Source: Nonomuraea antri (GTDB lineage: Bacteria > Actinomycetota > Actinomycetes > Streptosporangiales > Streptosporangiaceae). From it: a DNA stretch of 64,000 nt. The translations under genes were made by a program, and so were the position numbers. Below, piece by piece: positions 17,512 through 25,108 of the stretch. Under the pieces are notes generated by a model. It saw only the letters and a program-made list of their open reading frames with translations. It had not been told where the DNA came from and made no database searches. The stretch lies in assembly GCF_013283785.1 (NCBI RefSeq), contig NZ_JABCPZ010000009.1, forward strand, positions 1 through 64,000, written 5' to 3'. The first letter of the stretch is position 1, and each line of letters begins with the position of its first letter.

Positions 17512-18297
17512 TCAGGTGAAGGCGAGGGTGGGCAGGTCGACGGCGGTCGCGCCGCCGTCGGCGACCACGACCGCGCCGGTCATGAGCGAGCTCTCGTCGG
17601 AGGCCAGGAACAGGCAGATCCCCGCGATCTCGGCGGCCGTGCCCGGGCGGCGCAGCGGGACGTCCTGGGTGACCCGCGCGTACGCCTCCTCCACGGTGAT
17701 GCCGTCGCGTTCCATCAGCGCTTCCATCTGCTCGTCGGCCATCGGGGTGCGGACCCAGCCGGGGCACAGGCAGTTGGCGCGCACGCGCGGCCCGTAGTCG
17801 CGGGCGATCGACCGGGTCAAACCCACCAGCGCATGCTTGGTCGTGACATATCCGGAAACAGCGGGGCCGGCGGCCAGACCCGCGATCGACGAGACGACGA
17901 CGATCGAGCCGCCCGAGTCGACCAGCGCGGGCAGCGTCTCGCGGCAGGTCACGAAGCAGGTGTTGAGGTTGGCGTCGAGGCTCAGCCGCCACGATTCGTC
18001 GTCGGTCTCGGCGACCGCGCCACCGCCGTGCCCGCCCGCGTTGGCGATCACCACGTCGAGCGAGCCGAAGCGCTCCACGCACGTCTCGACGGCGTGCCGC
18101 GCCTGGGCGCCGTCGGCCATGTCGGCGGCGACCACGGCCGCGGCGGGGCCGAGCCCGGCGGCCACCTCTTCGAGCGGCCCCGCCCTGCGCCCGGTGAGCA
18201 GGACGGACGCCCCCTCGGCGACGAACCTGCGGGCGGTCGCGGCGCCGATGCCCGTACCGCCCCCGGTGATCAGAGCGACCTTTCCCTTGAGCCTCAT
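17512..18297 (-). CDS. short-chain dehydrogenase/reductase
   Basis: 261-aa classical SDR. Cofactor motif TGGGTGIG at 11-18, NAGG near 86-89, catalytic Ser137, Tyr150 and Lys154 (SGYVTTK), and PGWVRTPM after the active site. The length and the C-terminal VVADGG are typical of oxidoreductases acting on secondary alcohols or ketones. It is divergent from the MoaF-like gene across 66 bp, so shared control is likely. In a catabolic locus it may oxidise a hydroxylated intermediate. Confidence 0.92.
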   Translation of the reverse strand: MRLKGKVALITGGGTGIGAATARRFVAEGASVLLTGRRAGPLEEVAAGLGPAAAVVAADMADGAQARHAVETCVERFGSLDVVIANAGGHGGGAVAETDDESWRLSLDANLNTCFVTCRETLPALVDSGGSIVVVSSIAGLAAGPAVSGYVTTKHALVGLTRSIARDYGPRVRANCLCPGWVRTPMADEQMEALMERDGITVEEAYARVTQDVPLRRPGTAAEIAGICLFLASDESSLMTGAVVVADGGATAVDLPTLAFT

Positions 18298-18307
18298 CGC
18301 CTACTCC

Positions 18308-18347
18308 TTTCATGATGGAAGCTATATGATTTCATAGACGACTTCAT
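18308..18347. promoter_or_regulatory. AT-rich divergent control region with TTCAT repeats
   Basis: The SDR/MoaF gap holds TTTCAT at 18308 and 18330 and CTTCAT at 18342 (22 and 12 bp apart, near whole helical turns), and CTATATGATTT at 18322-18332 resembling the site at 12778-12788. It could bind a regulator in repeated units; no single palindrome is convincing. Confidence 0.3.
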
Positions 18348-18363
18348 GGAGGAAGGAGCCGCC

Positions 18364-19143
18364 ATGACCACCGGCACCGACCGTCCCGCCGGCTGGAAGA
18401 ACATGGACGATTTCGCCCCGGGGATCGCCACGAACCGGCTTCCCGCCACATATGCGCTGGCCGGCACCGAGCTCAGCCTCACCTTCGACGACGGGACCAA
18501 GACCCACCTGGCCTTCTCCGGGCGGTACAAGGTGCACGCCGACGGCGGGACCGCCGAGCCGTACGAGGCGGTCGCGATGCGCGACGACCTGTTCTTCGTC
18601 GGCCGGGCGCATCTCGAGCGGCCGCGCGAGTACACGGTGACGATCCTGCACACCAGCACGGGACGGGCGCTGCGCGTGGTCTCCACGATCGCGGCCGAGC
18701 CGACGCCCGGCCGGCCGCGGGTGTCACAGGAGTTCACGCCGGGCGTGATCGAGGGCCAGGAGGTGACCGGGGAGGCGCCCGCGCCGACCAGGGAGCTGAT
18801 CGGCCGCCGCGCCCTGTACCGCTACAGCCCCCAGCACCTGTACGAGCACGTCTATCTCAGCTCGGAACGGTACGCCTGGCAGTGCCTGGTGGGCGCGCAG
18901 CGCGGGCACGGCGACGTCGACCTGTCGACCGCGTGGAAGATCGCCGACGACGTGTACGTGTTCACCTTCCGCGAGTTCCGCATCCCGGTCGCCGCCACCT
19001 GGCTCTACGACTGGGCCGCGCTGCGTACCGTCGGCACGTTCTTCGGGCTGTCGGGCGACGGCGAGATCCACCACTCCCCCGGCGGCGCGTACATCGAGCC
19101 GCTCGGTCAGGCCGTCTACCCGGCCGACGAAGAACCCGTTTAA
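18364..19143 (+). CDS. MoaF-like protein
   Basis: 259-aa protein of the MoaF family. The N-terminal half (LAGTELSLTFDDGTKTHLAFSG) and C-terminal half (YSPQHLYEHVYLSSERYAWQ, then KIADDVYVFTFREFRIPV) match the two related calycin-like domains. MoaF was named from Klebsiella molybdenum-cofactor loci, but no other molybdenum gene is here. The linkage to an SDR, a SnoaL-like protein and an LLM monooxygenase suggests a role in small-molecule turnover or binding. The ATG at 18364 has AGGAAGGAG upstream; an ATG six codons earlier lacks one. Confidence 0.8.
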   Translation: MTTGTDRPAGWKNMDDFAPGIATNRLPATYALAGTELSLTFDDGTKTHLAFSGRYKVHADGGTAEPYEAVAMRDDLFFVGRAHLERPREYTVTILHTSTGRALRVVSTIAAEPTPGRPRVSQEFTPGVIEGQEVTGEAPAPTRELIGRRALYRYSPQHLYEHVYLSSERYAWQCLVGAQRGHGDVDLSTAWKIADDVYVFTFREFRIPVAATWLYDWAALRTVGTFFGLSGDGEIHHSPGGAYIEPLGQAVYPADEEPV

Positions 19144-19155
19144 GGAAAGAACCAG

Positions 19156-19548
19156 ATGAGCGACAATCTCGACGCGGTACGCGCCTCCTACGAGGCCTCC
19201 GCCGCCGGTGACGTGAAGGGCATCCTGGCGCCGCTGGGGCCGCAGGCCCGATGGACGGAGATGGCCGGATTCCCGTACGCGGGCACGTACGTGGGGCCTG
19301 AGGAGATCTTCTCCGGCGTGTTCGCCAGGCTCGGCGGCGAGTGGGACGGCTACCAGGCCGAGCCGGAGGAGTACGTGGACGGCGGCGACGTGATCGTGGT
19401 GATCGGCACGTACTCCGGCACCTACCGGGCCACCGGCAAGCACATGACCGCCCGTTTCACCCATGTCTGGCACCTGGAGAACGGCGTCGCCACCCGTTTC
19501 GAACAATTCACCGACACCGCCCTGGTGAGGGAGGCGCTCACCCCCTGA
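19156..19548 (+). CDS. SnoaL-like/NTF2-fold protein
   Basis: 130-aa alpha+beta barrel protein of the SnoaL type (VRASYEASAAGDVKGILAPLGPQARWTEMAG, then HVWHLENGVATRFEQFTDT at the end). Members are cyclases, isomerases, dehydratases or ligand-binding subunits. It begins 12 bp after the MoaF-like gene, with GGAAAGAA upstream of the ATG, so the two are co-transcribed. The family covers too many activities for a specific call. Confidence 0.85.
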   Translation: MSDNLDAVRASYEASAAGDVKGILAPLGPQARWTEMAGFPYAGTYVGPEEIFSGVFARLGGEWDGYQAEPEEYVDGGDVIVVIGTYSGTYRATGKHMTARFTHVWHLENGVATRFEQFTDTALVREALTP

Positions 19549-19551
19549 ACA

Positions 19552-19613
19552 CGCCATGCGGCCGACTGAGGGACGGCCGCATGGCGCCGGCGCCCGGGCC
19601 TTCGCGGCCCGGG
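19552..19613. terminator. double hairpin, bidirectional terminator
   Basis: Two inverted repeats fill the convergent gap between the SnoaL-like and LLM genes. The first has perfect 13-bp arms CGCCATGCGGCCG / CGGCCGCATGGCG (19552-19564, 19574-19586) with a 9-nt loop. The second is CCCGGGCC-ttcgc-GGCCCGGG (19593-19613). Both can serve both strands. Confidence 0.75.
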
Positions 19614-19622
19614 CCCGGGCCT

Positions 19623-20558
19623 TCACGAGGTGAGCGCGTCCACGCGGCGGATCACCTCACGGCAGAAGGCGCCCACCCCGTCCGGGTCGTCGATGAACTG
19701 CGAGGGCTTGATGCAGAAGGTCGTGTACCCCTCGGCCATCCTGGCCGGGATGTGCTCCAGGGCCGGCCCGAGCGGGGCGCACGAGCGCGCGTCGGGGAAG
19801 ACCGCCCGCGTGCCGCCGGCCAGTTCCAGCTCGCCGAAGTCGCGGCCGGCCGCGGCCAGGCCGTCGGCCAGGGCCTTCATGTCGGCGGCCGGCGGGTAGC
19901 CGAGCGGGTTGAAGCCGCTGCCCCACCGGGCCAGGCGGCGCAGCAGGTGCTCGCTCATGCCCGCGCCGCCGAACCACAGCACCGGGCCGCCAGGCCGGTA
20001 GGCCTTCGGCTCGAAGTACACCTCGTCGAAGCGGTAGTGCTCGCCGTGGTAGGTGGCGGGCGACTCCCGCCACAGCAGTTCCCAGATCTCCAGGTGCTCG
20101 TCGAGCAGCCGGCCGCGCCGCTCGAACGGCACGCCGAGCGCGGCGTACTCGTCCCGGCTCCAGCTGACCGTGGGCAGCACGATCAGCCGTCCTTCGCAGA
20201 GCAGGTCGAGCGTGCCCAGTTCGCGGGCCAGCAGCAGCGGGTGGCGCAGCGGGGCGAGCACGGCGGCGGCGGCCAGGCGCAGGGTGGAGGTGACCGAGGC
20301 GATGGCGGCCAGCAGCGACAGCCCGTACGGCCAGGGCGTGAGCGGGTCCTGGTTGCCCGGCAGCGCGTACTCGCGCGGATTGGCCATCCGCCCCCGCGCC
20401 CCGGCGTCGGGGCCGAGCACCAGGTGCTCGCTGATCATCACGGAGTCGAACCCGGCGTCCTCGGCCTCGCGGGCCCAGCGCACCAGCAGGGGCAGGTCAC
20501 GGGCCGGGGCCATCGTCCAGTTCTCGGACAGCACCAGCTGCATACGTGGTCGAGTCAT
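19623..20558 (-). CDS. LLM-class F420/FMN-dependent oxidoreductase
   Basis: 311-aa luciferase-like TIM-barrel protein. Conserved features include the N-terminal LPLLVRWAREAEDAGFDSVMISEH, AIASVTSTLRLAAAAVLAPLRHP, LCEGRLIVLPTVSWS and RRGRLLDEHLEIWELLW. In actinobacteria such proteins use F420H2 or reduced flavin for oxygenation or hydride transfer. The start is the ATG at 20558; a longer reading upstream would cross the divergent promoter. It is divergent from the second importer operon, which suggests joint control and an early oxidative step on the imported compound. Confidence 0.88.
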   Translation of the reverse strand: MTRPRMQLVLSENWTMAPARDLPLLVRWAREAEDAGFDSVMISEHLVLGPDAGARGRMANPREYALPGNQDPLTPWPYGLSLLAAIASVTSTLRLAAAAVLAPLRHPLLLARELGTLDLLCEGRLIVLPTVSWSRDEYAALGVPFERRGRLLDEHLEIWELLWRESPATYHGEHYRFDEVYFEPKAYRPGGPVLWFGGAGMSEHLLRRLARWGSGFNPLGYPPAADMKALADGLAAAGRDFGELELAGGTRAVFPDARSCAPLGPALEHIPARMAEGYTTFCIKPSQFIDDPDGVGAFCREVIRRVDALTS

Positions 20559-20597
20559 CTTGCTTTCATACCCGAACGATCTGTTCAGCACTAGCTC

Positions 20598-20643
20598 TTG
20601 CCAGCATTCGTTTGGGACCTTACGATCCCCCCACATTCGTAAG
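20598..20643 (+). promoter_or_regulatory. promoter and overlapping palindrome of importer operon 2
   Basis: -35 TTGCCA (20598-20603), 17 bp, -10 TACGAT (20621-20626), giving a leader of about 25 nt before the ATG at 20658. An inverted repeat CTTACGA / TCGTAAG (20619-20625, 20637-20643) covers the -10 and start region, the place for a repressor. The protein that binds is unknown; the MarR protein at the operon's far end is a candidate. Confidence 0.5.
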
Positions 20644-20657
20644 AGAGGCCAGCGTCC

Positions 20658-21836
20658 ATGAACCGAACCAGGGCCCTCGCCGTCCTGCTCGCCGCCACAC
20701 TGACCGCCTGCGGTCTGTCGGACGAGCCCAGCACCCAGACCAGCACCGGGACGATCAAGGTCGGCGGCGTCAGCTCGCTCAGCGGCGCGGTCACCTTCCC
20801 CGACTCCTCGGCCGCCGCCAAGGCCGTCTTCGACCGGGTCAACGAGCAGGGCGGCATCAACGGCAGGAAGATCGAGTACATCAGCGCCGACGACAAGGGC
20901 GACCCGGCCGCCGCCGCGCAGGCCGCCCGCGACGTGGTCACCAACCAGGGCGTGGTGGCGCTGGTCGGCTCGGCCAGCCTGCTCGACTGCGCCGTGAACG
21001 CGCCCTTCTACCAGCAGTCGAACATCGTCGCGATCCAGGGCACCGGGGTGGACCCGACCTGCTTCGAGTCGCCGGCCATCTCCCCGGTCAACACCGGCCC
21101 GTACCTGAACACCGCGATCAACCTCTACTACGCCTCCGAAGTGCTCAAGCACGAGAAGGTCTGCCTGTTCCTGGCCATCCTCGGCAACACCAACGACGCC
21201 TACGGCGGCGCGGTCTCCAGCTGGAGCTCGCTGACCGGCAAGAAGCTCACGCTCGACGACCGGACCGTGAAGCCCGACTCCGACCCGACGCCGTTCGTGC
21301 TGCGCGCCAAGCGCGAGGGCTGCCAGGCGGTGCTCTACAACGGCACCGAGCCGATGGCGATCGCCTGGATGAAGGTGGTCAAGCAGCAGGACGTCACCGG
21401 CATCGACTGGCTGATGACCACCGCGCCGTACACCGAGGCGGTGGCCAAGGCGCTCGGCGCGGACGGCGACGGCACCTACGCCAACGCCGAGTTCGAGCCG
21501 TTCACGGACGCGAACTCGGCCGCGCTGAAGGACTGGCGCGAGCTGATGACCGCCAAGAACGTGCCGCTCACGTCGTTCGGCCAGGGCGGCTACCTGGCGG
21601 CCACGTACTTCGTCCAGACGCTCAAGTCCATCCAGGGTCCGATCACCAGGGAGTCGGTGACGAAGGCGTTCAAGTCGCTCAAGCCCATCCAGACGCCGAT
21701 GACCGGAACCCCGTACGAGTTCGGCGAGGCGGCCAAGCACCTGTCGAACCGGGCCGGGAAGATCGTCCAGCTCAGGGGCGGGCAGTGGCACGTGATCACG
21801 CCCGACTGGGTGCGTTACCCGGGGACGCTCGGCTGA
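20658..21836 (+). CDS. HAAT-family solute-binding lipoprotein (system 2)
   Basis: 392-aa receptor with a short signal ending in a lipobox (LTACG). The Peripla_BP_6 fold shows as IKVGGVSSLSGAVTFPDSS, NEQGGINGRKIEYISADDKG and VVALVGSASLLDC. It is paralogous to the binding protein of system 1 (shared CFESP and PVNxGP motifs and paired cysteines) but diverged, so a different though related ligand is likely. GAGAGG precedes the ATG. It is the first gene of a five-gene operon. Confidence 0.92.
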   Translation: MNRTRALAVLLAATLTACGLSDEPSTQTSTGTIKVGGVSSLSGAVTFPDSSAAAKAVFDRVNEQGGINGRKIEYISADDKGDPAAAAQAARDVVTNQGVVALVGSASLLDCAVNAPFYQQSNIVAIQGTGVDPTCFESPAISPVNTGPYLNTAINLYYASEVLKHEKVCLFLAILGNTNDAYGGAVSSWSSLTGKKLTLDDRTVKPDSDPTPFVLRAKREGCQAVLYNGTEPMAIAWMKVVKQQDVTGIDWLMTTAPYTEAVAKALGADGDGTYANAEFEPFTDANSAALKDWRELMTAKNVPLTSFGQGGYLAATYFVQTLKSIQGPITRESVTKAFKSLKPIQTPMTGTPYEFGEAAKHLSNRAGKIVQLRGGQWHVITPDWVRYPGTLG

Positions 21837-22693
21837 TGCTCCAGGGTCTCGTCTCCGGCCTGGCCGCCGGTGGCACGTTCGCCGCGCTCGGGCTGCTGCT
21901 GACCGCGCTGTACCGGCTGACGGCCACCGTCAACCTGGCCGTCGCGGCGACCGGCGTGGCCGGCGTGTACGCCATGGCGGAGCTGGCCGGCGCGGGCCGG
22001 CCGTACTGGGTGGCCGCGCTCGCCGGGGTGCTGGCGAGCGCGGCCGTGTCGGCCGGCTGCGGGTACGTGATGACGCGCTGGTTCGCCGACAGCGGGCCGC
22101 AGACCAGGACCGCGGTGTCGATCGCGCAGCTCATCGGGATCATCGCGCTGGCCTACATCTGGTTCGGCGACGAGCCGCGGGTGCTGCCGAACCCGGCGCC
22201 CGGCCGGCTGTTCACGCTGGCCGGGGTGGTGGTCACGCAGGGCGCGCTGGTGCTGCTGCTGCTCGCGGTGGCGATCGGGGCGGGGACGTACCTGCTGCTC
22301 GGCCGTACGCCGCTGGGCCTGCGGCTGCGCGCGATGGCCGAGCGTCCGGTGACCACCGAGCTGCTCGGCATCGGCACCCGGCTGCTGACCGTGACCGTCT
22401 GGGCGATCGCCGGGGCGCTGTCGGCGCTGGTGCTGCTGCTGGTGGCGCCGGTGCGCTCCAGCGACATCCTGTCGCTGAGCATGCTCATCGTGCCCGCCTG
22501 CGCGGCCGCGCTGCTCGGCGGGCTGCGCCGGCTGGACGGCGCGCTGCTCGGCGGGCTCGCGCTGGGCCTGCTGGAAGGGCTGCTGGCCGGGTCGGCCGCG
22601 GTGCAGCAGTACCGGGACGTGGTGCCGTTCGCGGCCATCCTGCTCATCCTCATGTGGAGCCGTCGGCGGGAGGTGTGGGATGCCTCCCGCTGA
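21836..22693 (+). CDS. LivH-type permease (system 2)
   Basis: 285-aa membrane protein, about eight hydrophobic segments: MLQGLVSGLAAGGTFAALGL at the start and GLRLRAMAERPVTTELLGIG in the conserved cytoplasmic loop. The ATG overlaps the binding-protein stop (TGATG), and the last 14 bases overlap the next gene. Here LivH is a separate protein, unlike in system 1. Confidence 0.9.
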   Translation: MLQGLVSGLAAGGTFAALGLLLTALYRLTATVNLAVAATGVAGVYAMAELAGAGRPYWVAALAGVLASAAVSAGCGYVMTRWFADSGPQTRTAVSIAQLIGIIALAYIWFGDEPRVLPNPAPGRLFTLAGVVVTQGALVLLLLAVAIGAGTYLLLGRTPLGLRLRAMAERPVTTELLGIGTRLLTVTVWAIAGALSALVLLLVAPVRSSDILSLSMLIVPACAAALLGGLRRLDGALLGGLALGLLEGLLAGSAAVQQYRDVVPFAAILLILMWSRRREVWDASR

Positions 22694-24413
22694 CCGGATC
22701 GTGCGCTGGGCCGGGGTGGCCGTCGGGCTGTGCGCGCTGGCCTACGGGCTGGCCGCGGCGCTGCCCGCGTACTGGGTGTTCCTGGCCATGTCGGCGGTCA
22801 TCTCCGGGGTGCTGCTGCAGAGCCTGGGCGTGGTGGCCGGGCAGGCCGGGATGGTGTCGCTGTGCCAGATGGCCTTCGCCGCCATCGGCGCCTGGACCAC
22901 CGCGCAGCTCAACGTGTGGGGCGTGCCGGGCGGGCTGTACCTGTGGGCGCCGCTGGCGGGGCTGGCGGCGGTGCCGTTCGGGCTGCTGATCGGGCTGCCC
23001 GCGCTGCGGCTGCGCGGCGTGCACCTGGCGATCGTCACGCTCGGCTTCGCCGCCACGGTGGACGTGGTGATGGCGGCCAACTCCTTCCCCGGGGTGAGCC
23101 AGGGGCTGGTGGTGGGACGTCCGGCCGGGCTGTCGTCCGACCGGCAGTTCTTCCTGTTCTGCTGCGGGGTGTTCGCGCTGGTCGCGGTGGCGCTGGCGAT
23201 GGTGCGCCGGACCAGGCTGGGCGCCTCGTGGCGGGCGCTGCGCGAGTCGGAGCGGGCCACCGCGGCGGCCGGGACCGGCGTGCCCGGGGCCAAGCTGAGC
23301 GCGTTCGCGGTCAGCGCGTTCGTCGCCGGGGTCTCCGGCGCGTTGCTGGCCGGGCAGCTCGCCATGGTCGTGTCCAGGAACTTCGACCCGGGGCAGTCAC
23401 TGGTGGCGTACGCGGTGGCGGTCATGGCCGGGGCGCACCACGCGGAGGGCGCGTTGCTCGGGGGCGCGCTCGGCGTGCTGGTCGCCGAGCTGCTGCGGCG
23501 ACTCGGGGTGCCGCAGCAGTGGGCGAACGTGGTGTTCGCGGTGGGCGCGGTGCAGGCGATGACGCAGGGGTCGGGCATCAGCGACGGCCTGCGCGCCGCC
23601 CTGCGCAAACGACTCCCCCGCCGCGCCGCGCCGCACGCTCCCGCTCTCCTCGACGAGCCCGGCGAAGACGTCGCCGCGGAAAGGACCACGGCCCCCGCGC
23701 CGGGTGCGGCGGCGCTGCGGGTGCGCGGCGTGAGCGTGCGGTACGGCCAGGTGGTCGCCGTGGACGCGGTCGACCTGGAGGTGCCGGCGGGCGCCGTGCA
23801 CGGCCTCGTCGGCCCGAACGGCGCGGGCAAGTCGTCGCTGGTCGACGCGATCAGCGGCTTCCTGCCGGCCGGCGGCGGCACGGTCGAGGTGGCCGGCGCC
23901 GAGGTGACGCGGCTGCCGGTGCACCGCCGGGCCAGGGCCGGGCTGCGCAGGACGTTCCAGCAGGACCGGGTGCCCGCGGGCCTGTCCGTGCGCGAGTACC
24001 TGCGTTTCGCGGCCCGCCGGTCGCTGAGCGACGCCGAGATCGCCGGCGGGCTGTCCGGGCTGGTCGCGGTCACGCCCGGCGAGCCGATCGCCGGGCTCGA
24101 CGTGGGCACCAGGCGGCTGCTGGAGGTGGCGGGCGCGCTGCTGGCGCGTCCGGCCGTCGCGGTGCTCGACGAGCCGGCCGCCGGGCTCGGCCACGCCGAG
24201 TCCGAGCGGCTGGGCGCGTGGCTGCGCGAGGTCCCGGCCAGGCACGGGACGTCGGTGCTGCTCATCGAGCACGACCTGGACCTGGTCAGGGCGGCCTGCT
24301 CGCGGGTGACCGTGCTGGACTTCGGCCGGGTCATCGCCGAGGGGCCGCCGGCCGAGGTGTTCGCCGAGGCCGGGGTGCTGCGGGCGTACCTGGGCGAGGA
24401 GGTGACCGCGTGA
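22680..24413 (+). CDS. fused LivM permease-LivG ATPase (system 2)
   Basis: 577-aa two-domain importer subunit. Residues 1 to ~315 are LivM-like (GVVAGQAGMVSLCQMAFAA, GLPALRLRGVHLAIVTLGF, GAKLSAFAVSAFVAGVSGAL). A linker rich in Ala/Pro/Glu follows. Residues ~345-577 are a LivG-like ATPase with Walker A GPNGAGKSS, LRRTFQQDRV, the degenerate signature LDVGTRRLLEVAGAL and a Walker B followed by LDEPAAGLGHAES. The frame runs through without a stop or internal start signal. Covalent permease-ATPase fusion is common in exporters but unusual in this importer family. Confidence 0.9.
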   Translation: MPPADRIVRWAGVAVGLCALAYGLAAALPAYWVFLAMSAVISGVLLQSLGVVAGQAGMVSLCQMAFAAIGAWTTAQLNVWGVPGGLYLWAPLAGLAAVPFGLLIGLPALRLRGVHLAIVTLGFAATVDVVMAANSFPGVSQGLVVGRPAGLSSDRQFFLFCCGVFALVAVALAMVRRTRLGASWRALRESERATAAAGTGVPGAKLSAFAVSAFVAGVSGALLAGQLAMVVSRNFDPGQSLVAYAVAVMAGAHHAEGALLGGALGVLVAELLRRLGVPQQWANVVFAVGAVQAMTQGSGISDGLRAALRKRLPRRAAPHAPALLDEPGEDVAAERTTAPAPGAAALRVRGVSVRYGQVVAVDAVDLEVPAGAVHGLVGPNGAGKSSLVDAISGFLPAGGGTVEVAGAEVTRLPVHRRARAGLRRTFQQDRVPAGLSVREYLRFAARRSLSDAEIAGGLSGLVAVTPGEPIAGLDVGTRRLLEVAGALLARPAVAVLDEPAAGLGHAESERLGAWLREVPARHGTSVLLIEHDLDLVRAACSRVTVLDFGRVIAEGPPAEVFAEAGVLRAYLGEEVTA

Positions 24414-25108
24414 GCGAGTCGGGCGTGGACCTGGTGCTGCGCGACGTGAGCGTGGCCCGCGGCGGCCAGCCGGTGGTCAGGAACGTGACGCTGACCGCCG
24501 CGGCCGGCCGGGTGACCGTGCTGCTCGGGCCGAACGGCGCGGGCAAGACGACGCTGCTCGAAGCCGTCTCCGGGGTCGTCCCCGCGGCCGGCGGCGAGAT
24601 CGGGCTGGGCGGTCAGGTGCTCACCGGCCGCCCGCGCACCCGGCGGGCCAGGCTCGGCCTGGCGCACGTGGAGCAGGGCCGCGCGGTCTTCGCCACCCTC
24701 ACCACCCGCGAGAACCTGGCGCTGGCCGGCTCGCCGGAGCGGGCGATCGAGCTGTTCCCCGAGCTGGAACGGCGTCTCGACGTGCGGGCCGGGCTGCTGT
24801 CCGGCGGCGAGCAGCAGATGCTCGTGCTGGCCAGGGCCATCGTGCGCGGTCCCCGGGCGCTGCTGCTCGACGAGATGTCGCTGGGCCTGGCGCCCGGCGT
24901 GGTGCGCCGCCTGCTGCCGGTGATCAGGCGGCTGGCCGACGACGGCTGCGCGGTGCTGCTGGTCGAGCAGTTCGCGCACGCGGCGCTGGCACTGGCCGAC
25001 GCGGCGTACGTGCTGGCGCACGGGTCACTCACCTACGGCGGCGAGCCGGGCCCGCTGCGCGAATCCGATGCCGCGCTCAAGCGCGCCTACCTGGGAGACG
25101 AATCATGA
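24410..25108 (+). CDS. LivF-type ABC importer ATPase (system 2)
   Basis: 232-aa ATPase: Walker A GPNGAGKTT, signature LSGGEQQ, Walker B ending LLLDEMSLGL, and the LivF-like end ALKRAYLGDES. The GTG at 24410 overlaps the stop of the fused LivM-LivG gene (GTGA), and its stop overlaps the amidohydrolase ATG (ATGA). It pairs with the ATPase domain of the fused subunit. Confidence 0.9.
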   Translation: MSESGVDLVLRDVSVARGGQPVVRNVTLTAAAGRVTVLLGPNGAGKTTLLEAVSGVVPAAGGEIGLGGQVLTGRPRTRRARLGLAHVEQGRAVFATLTTRENLALAGSPERAIELFPELERRLDVRAGLLSGGEQQMLVLARAIVRGPRALLLDEMSLGLAPGVVRRLLPVIRRLADDGCAVLLVEQFAHAALALADAAYVLAHGSLTYGGEPGPLRESDAALKRAYLGDES

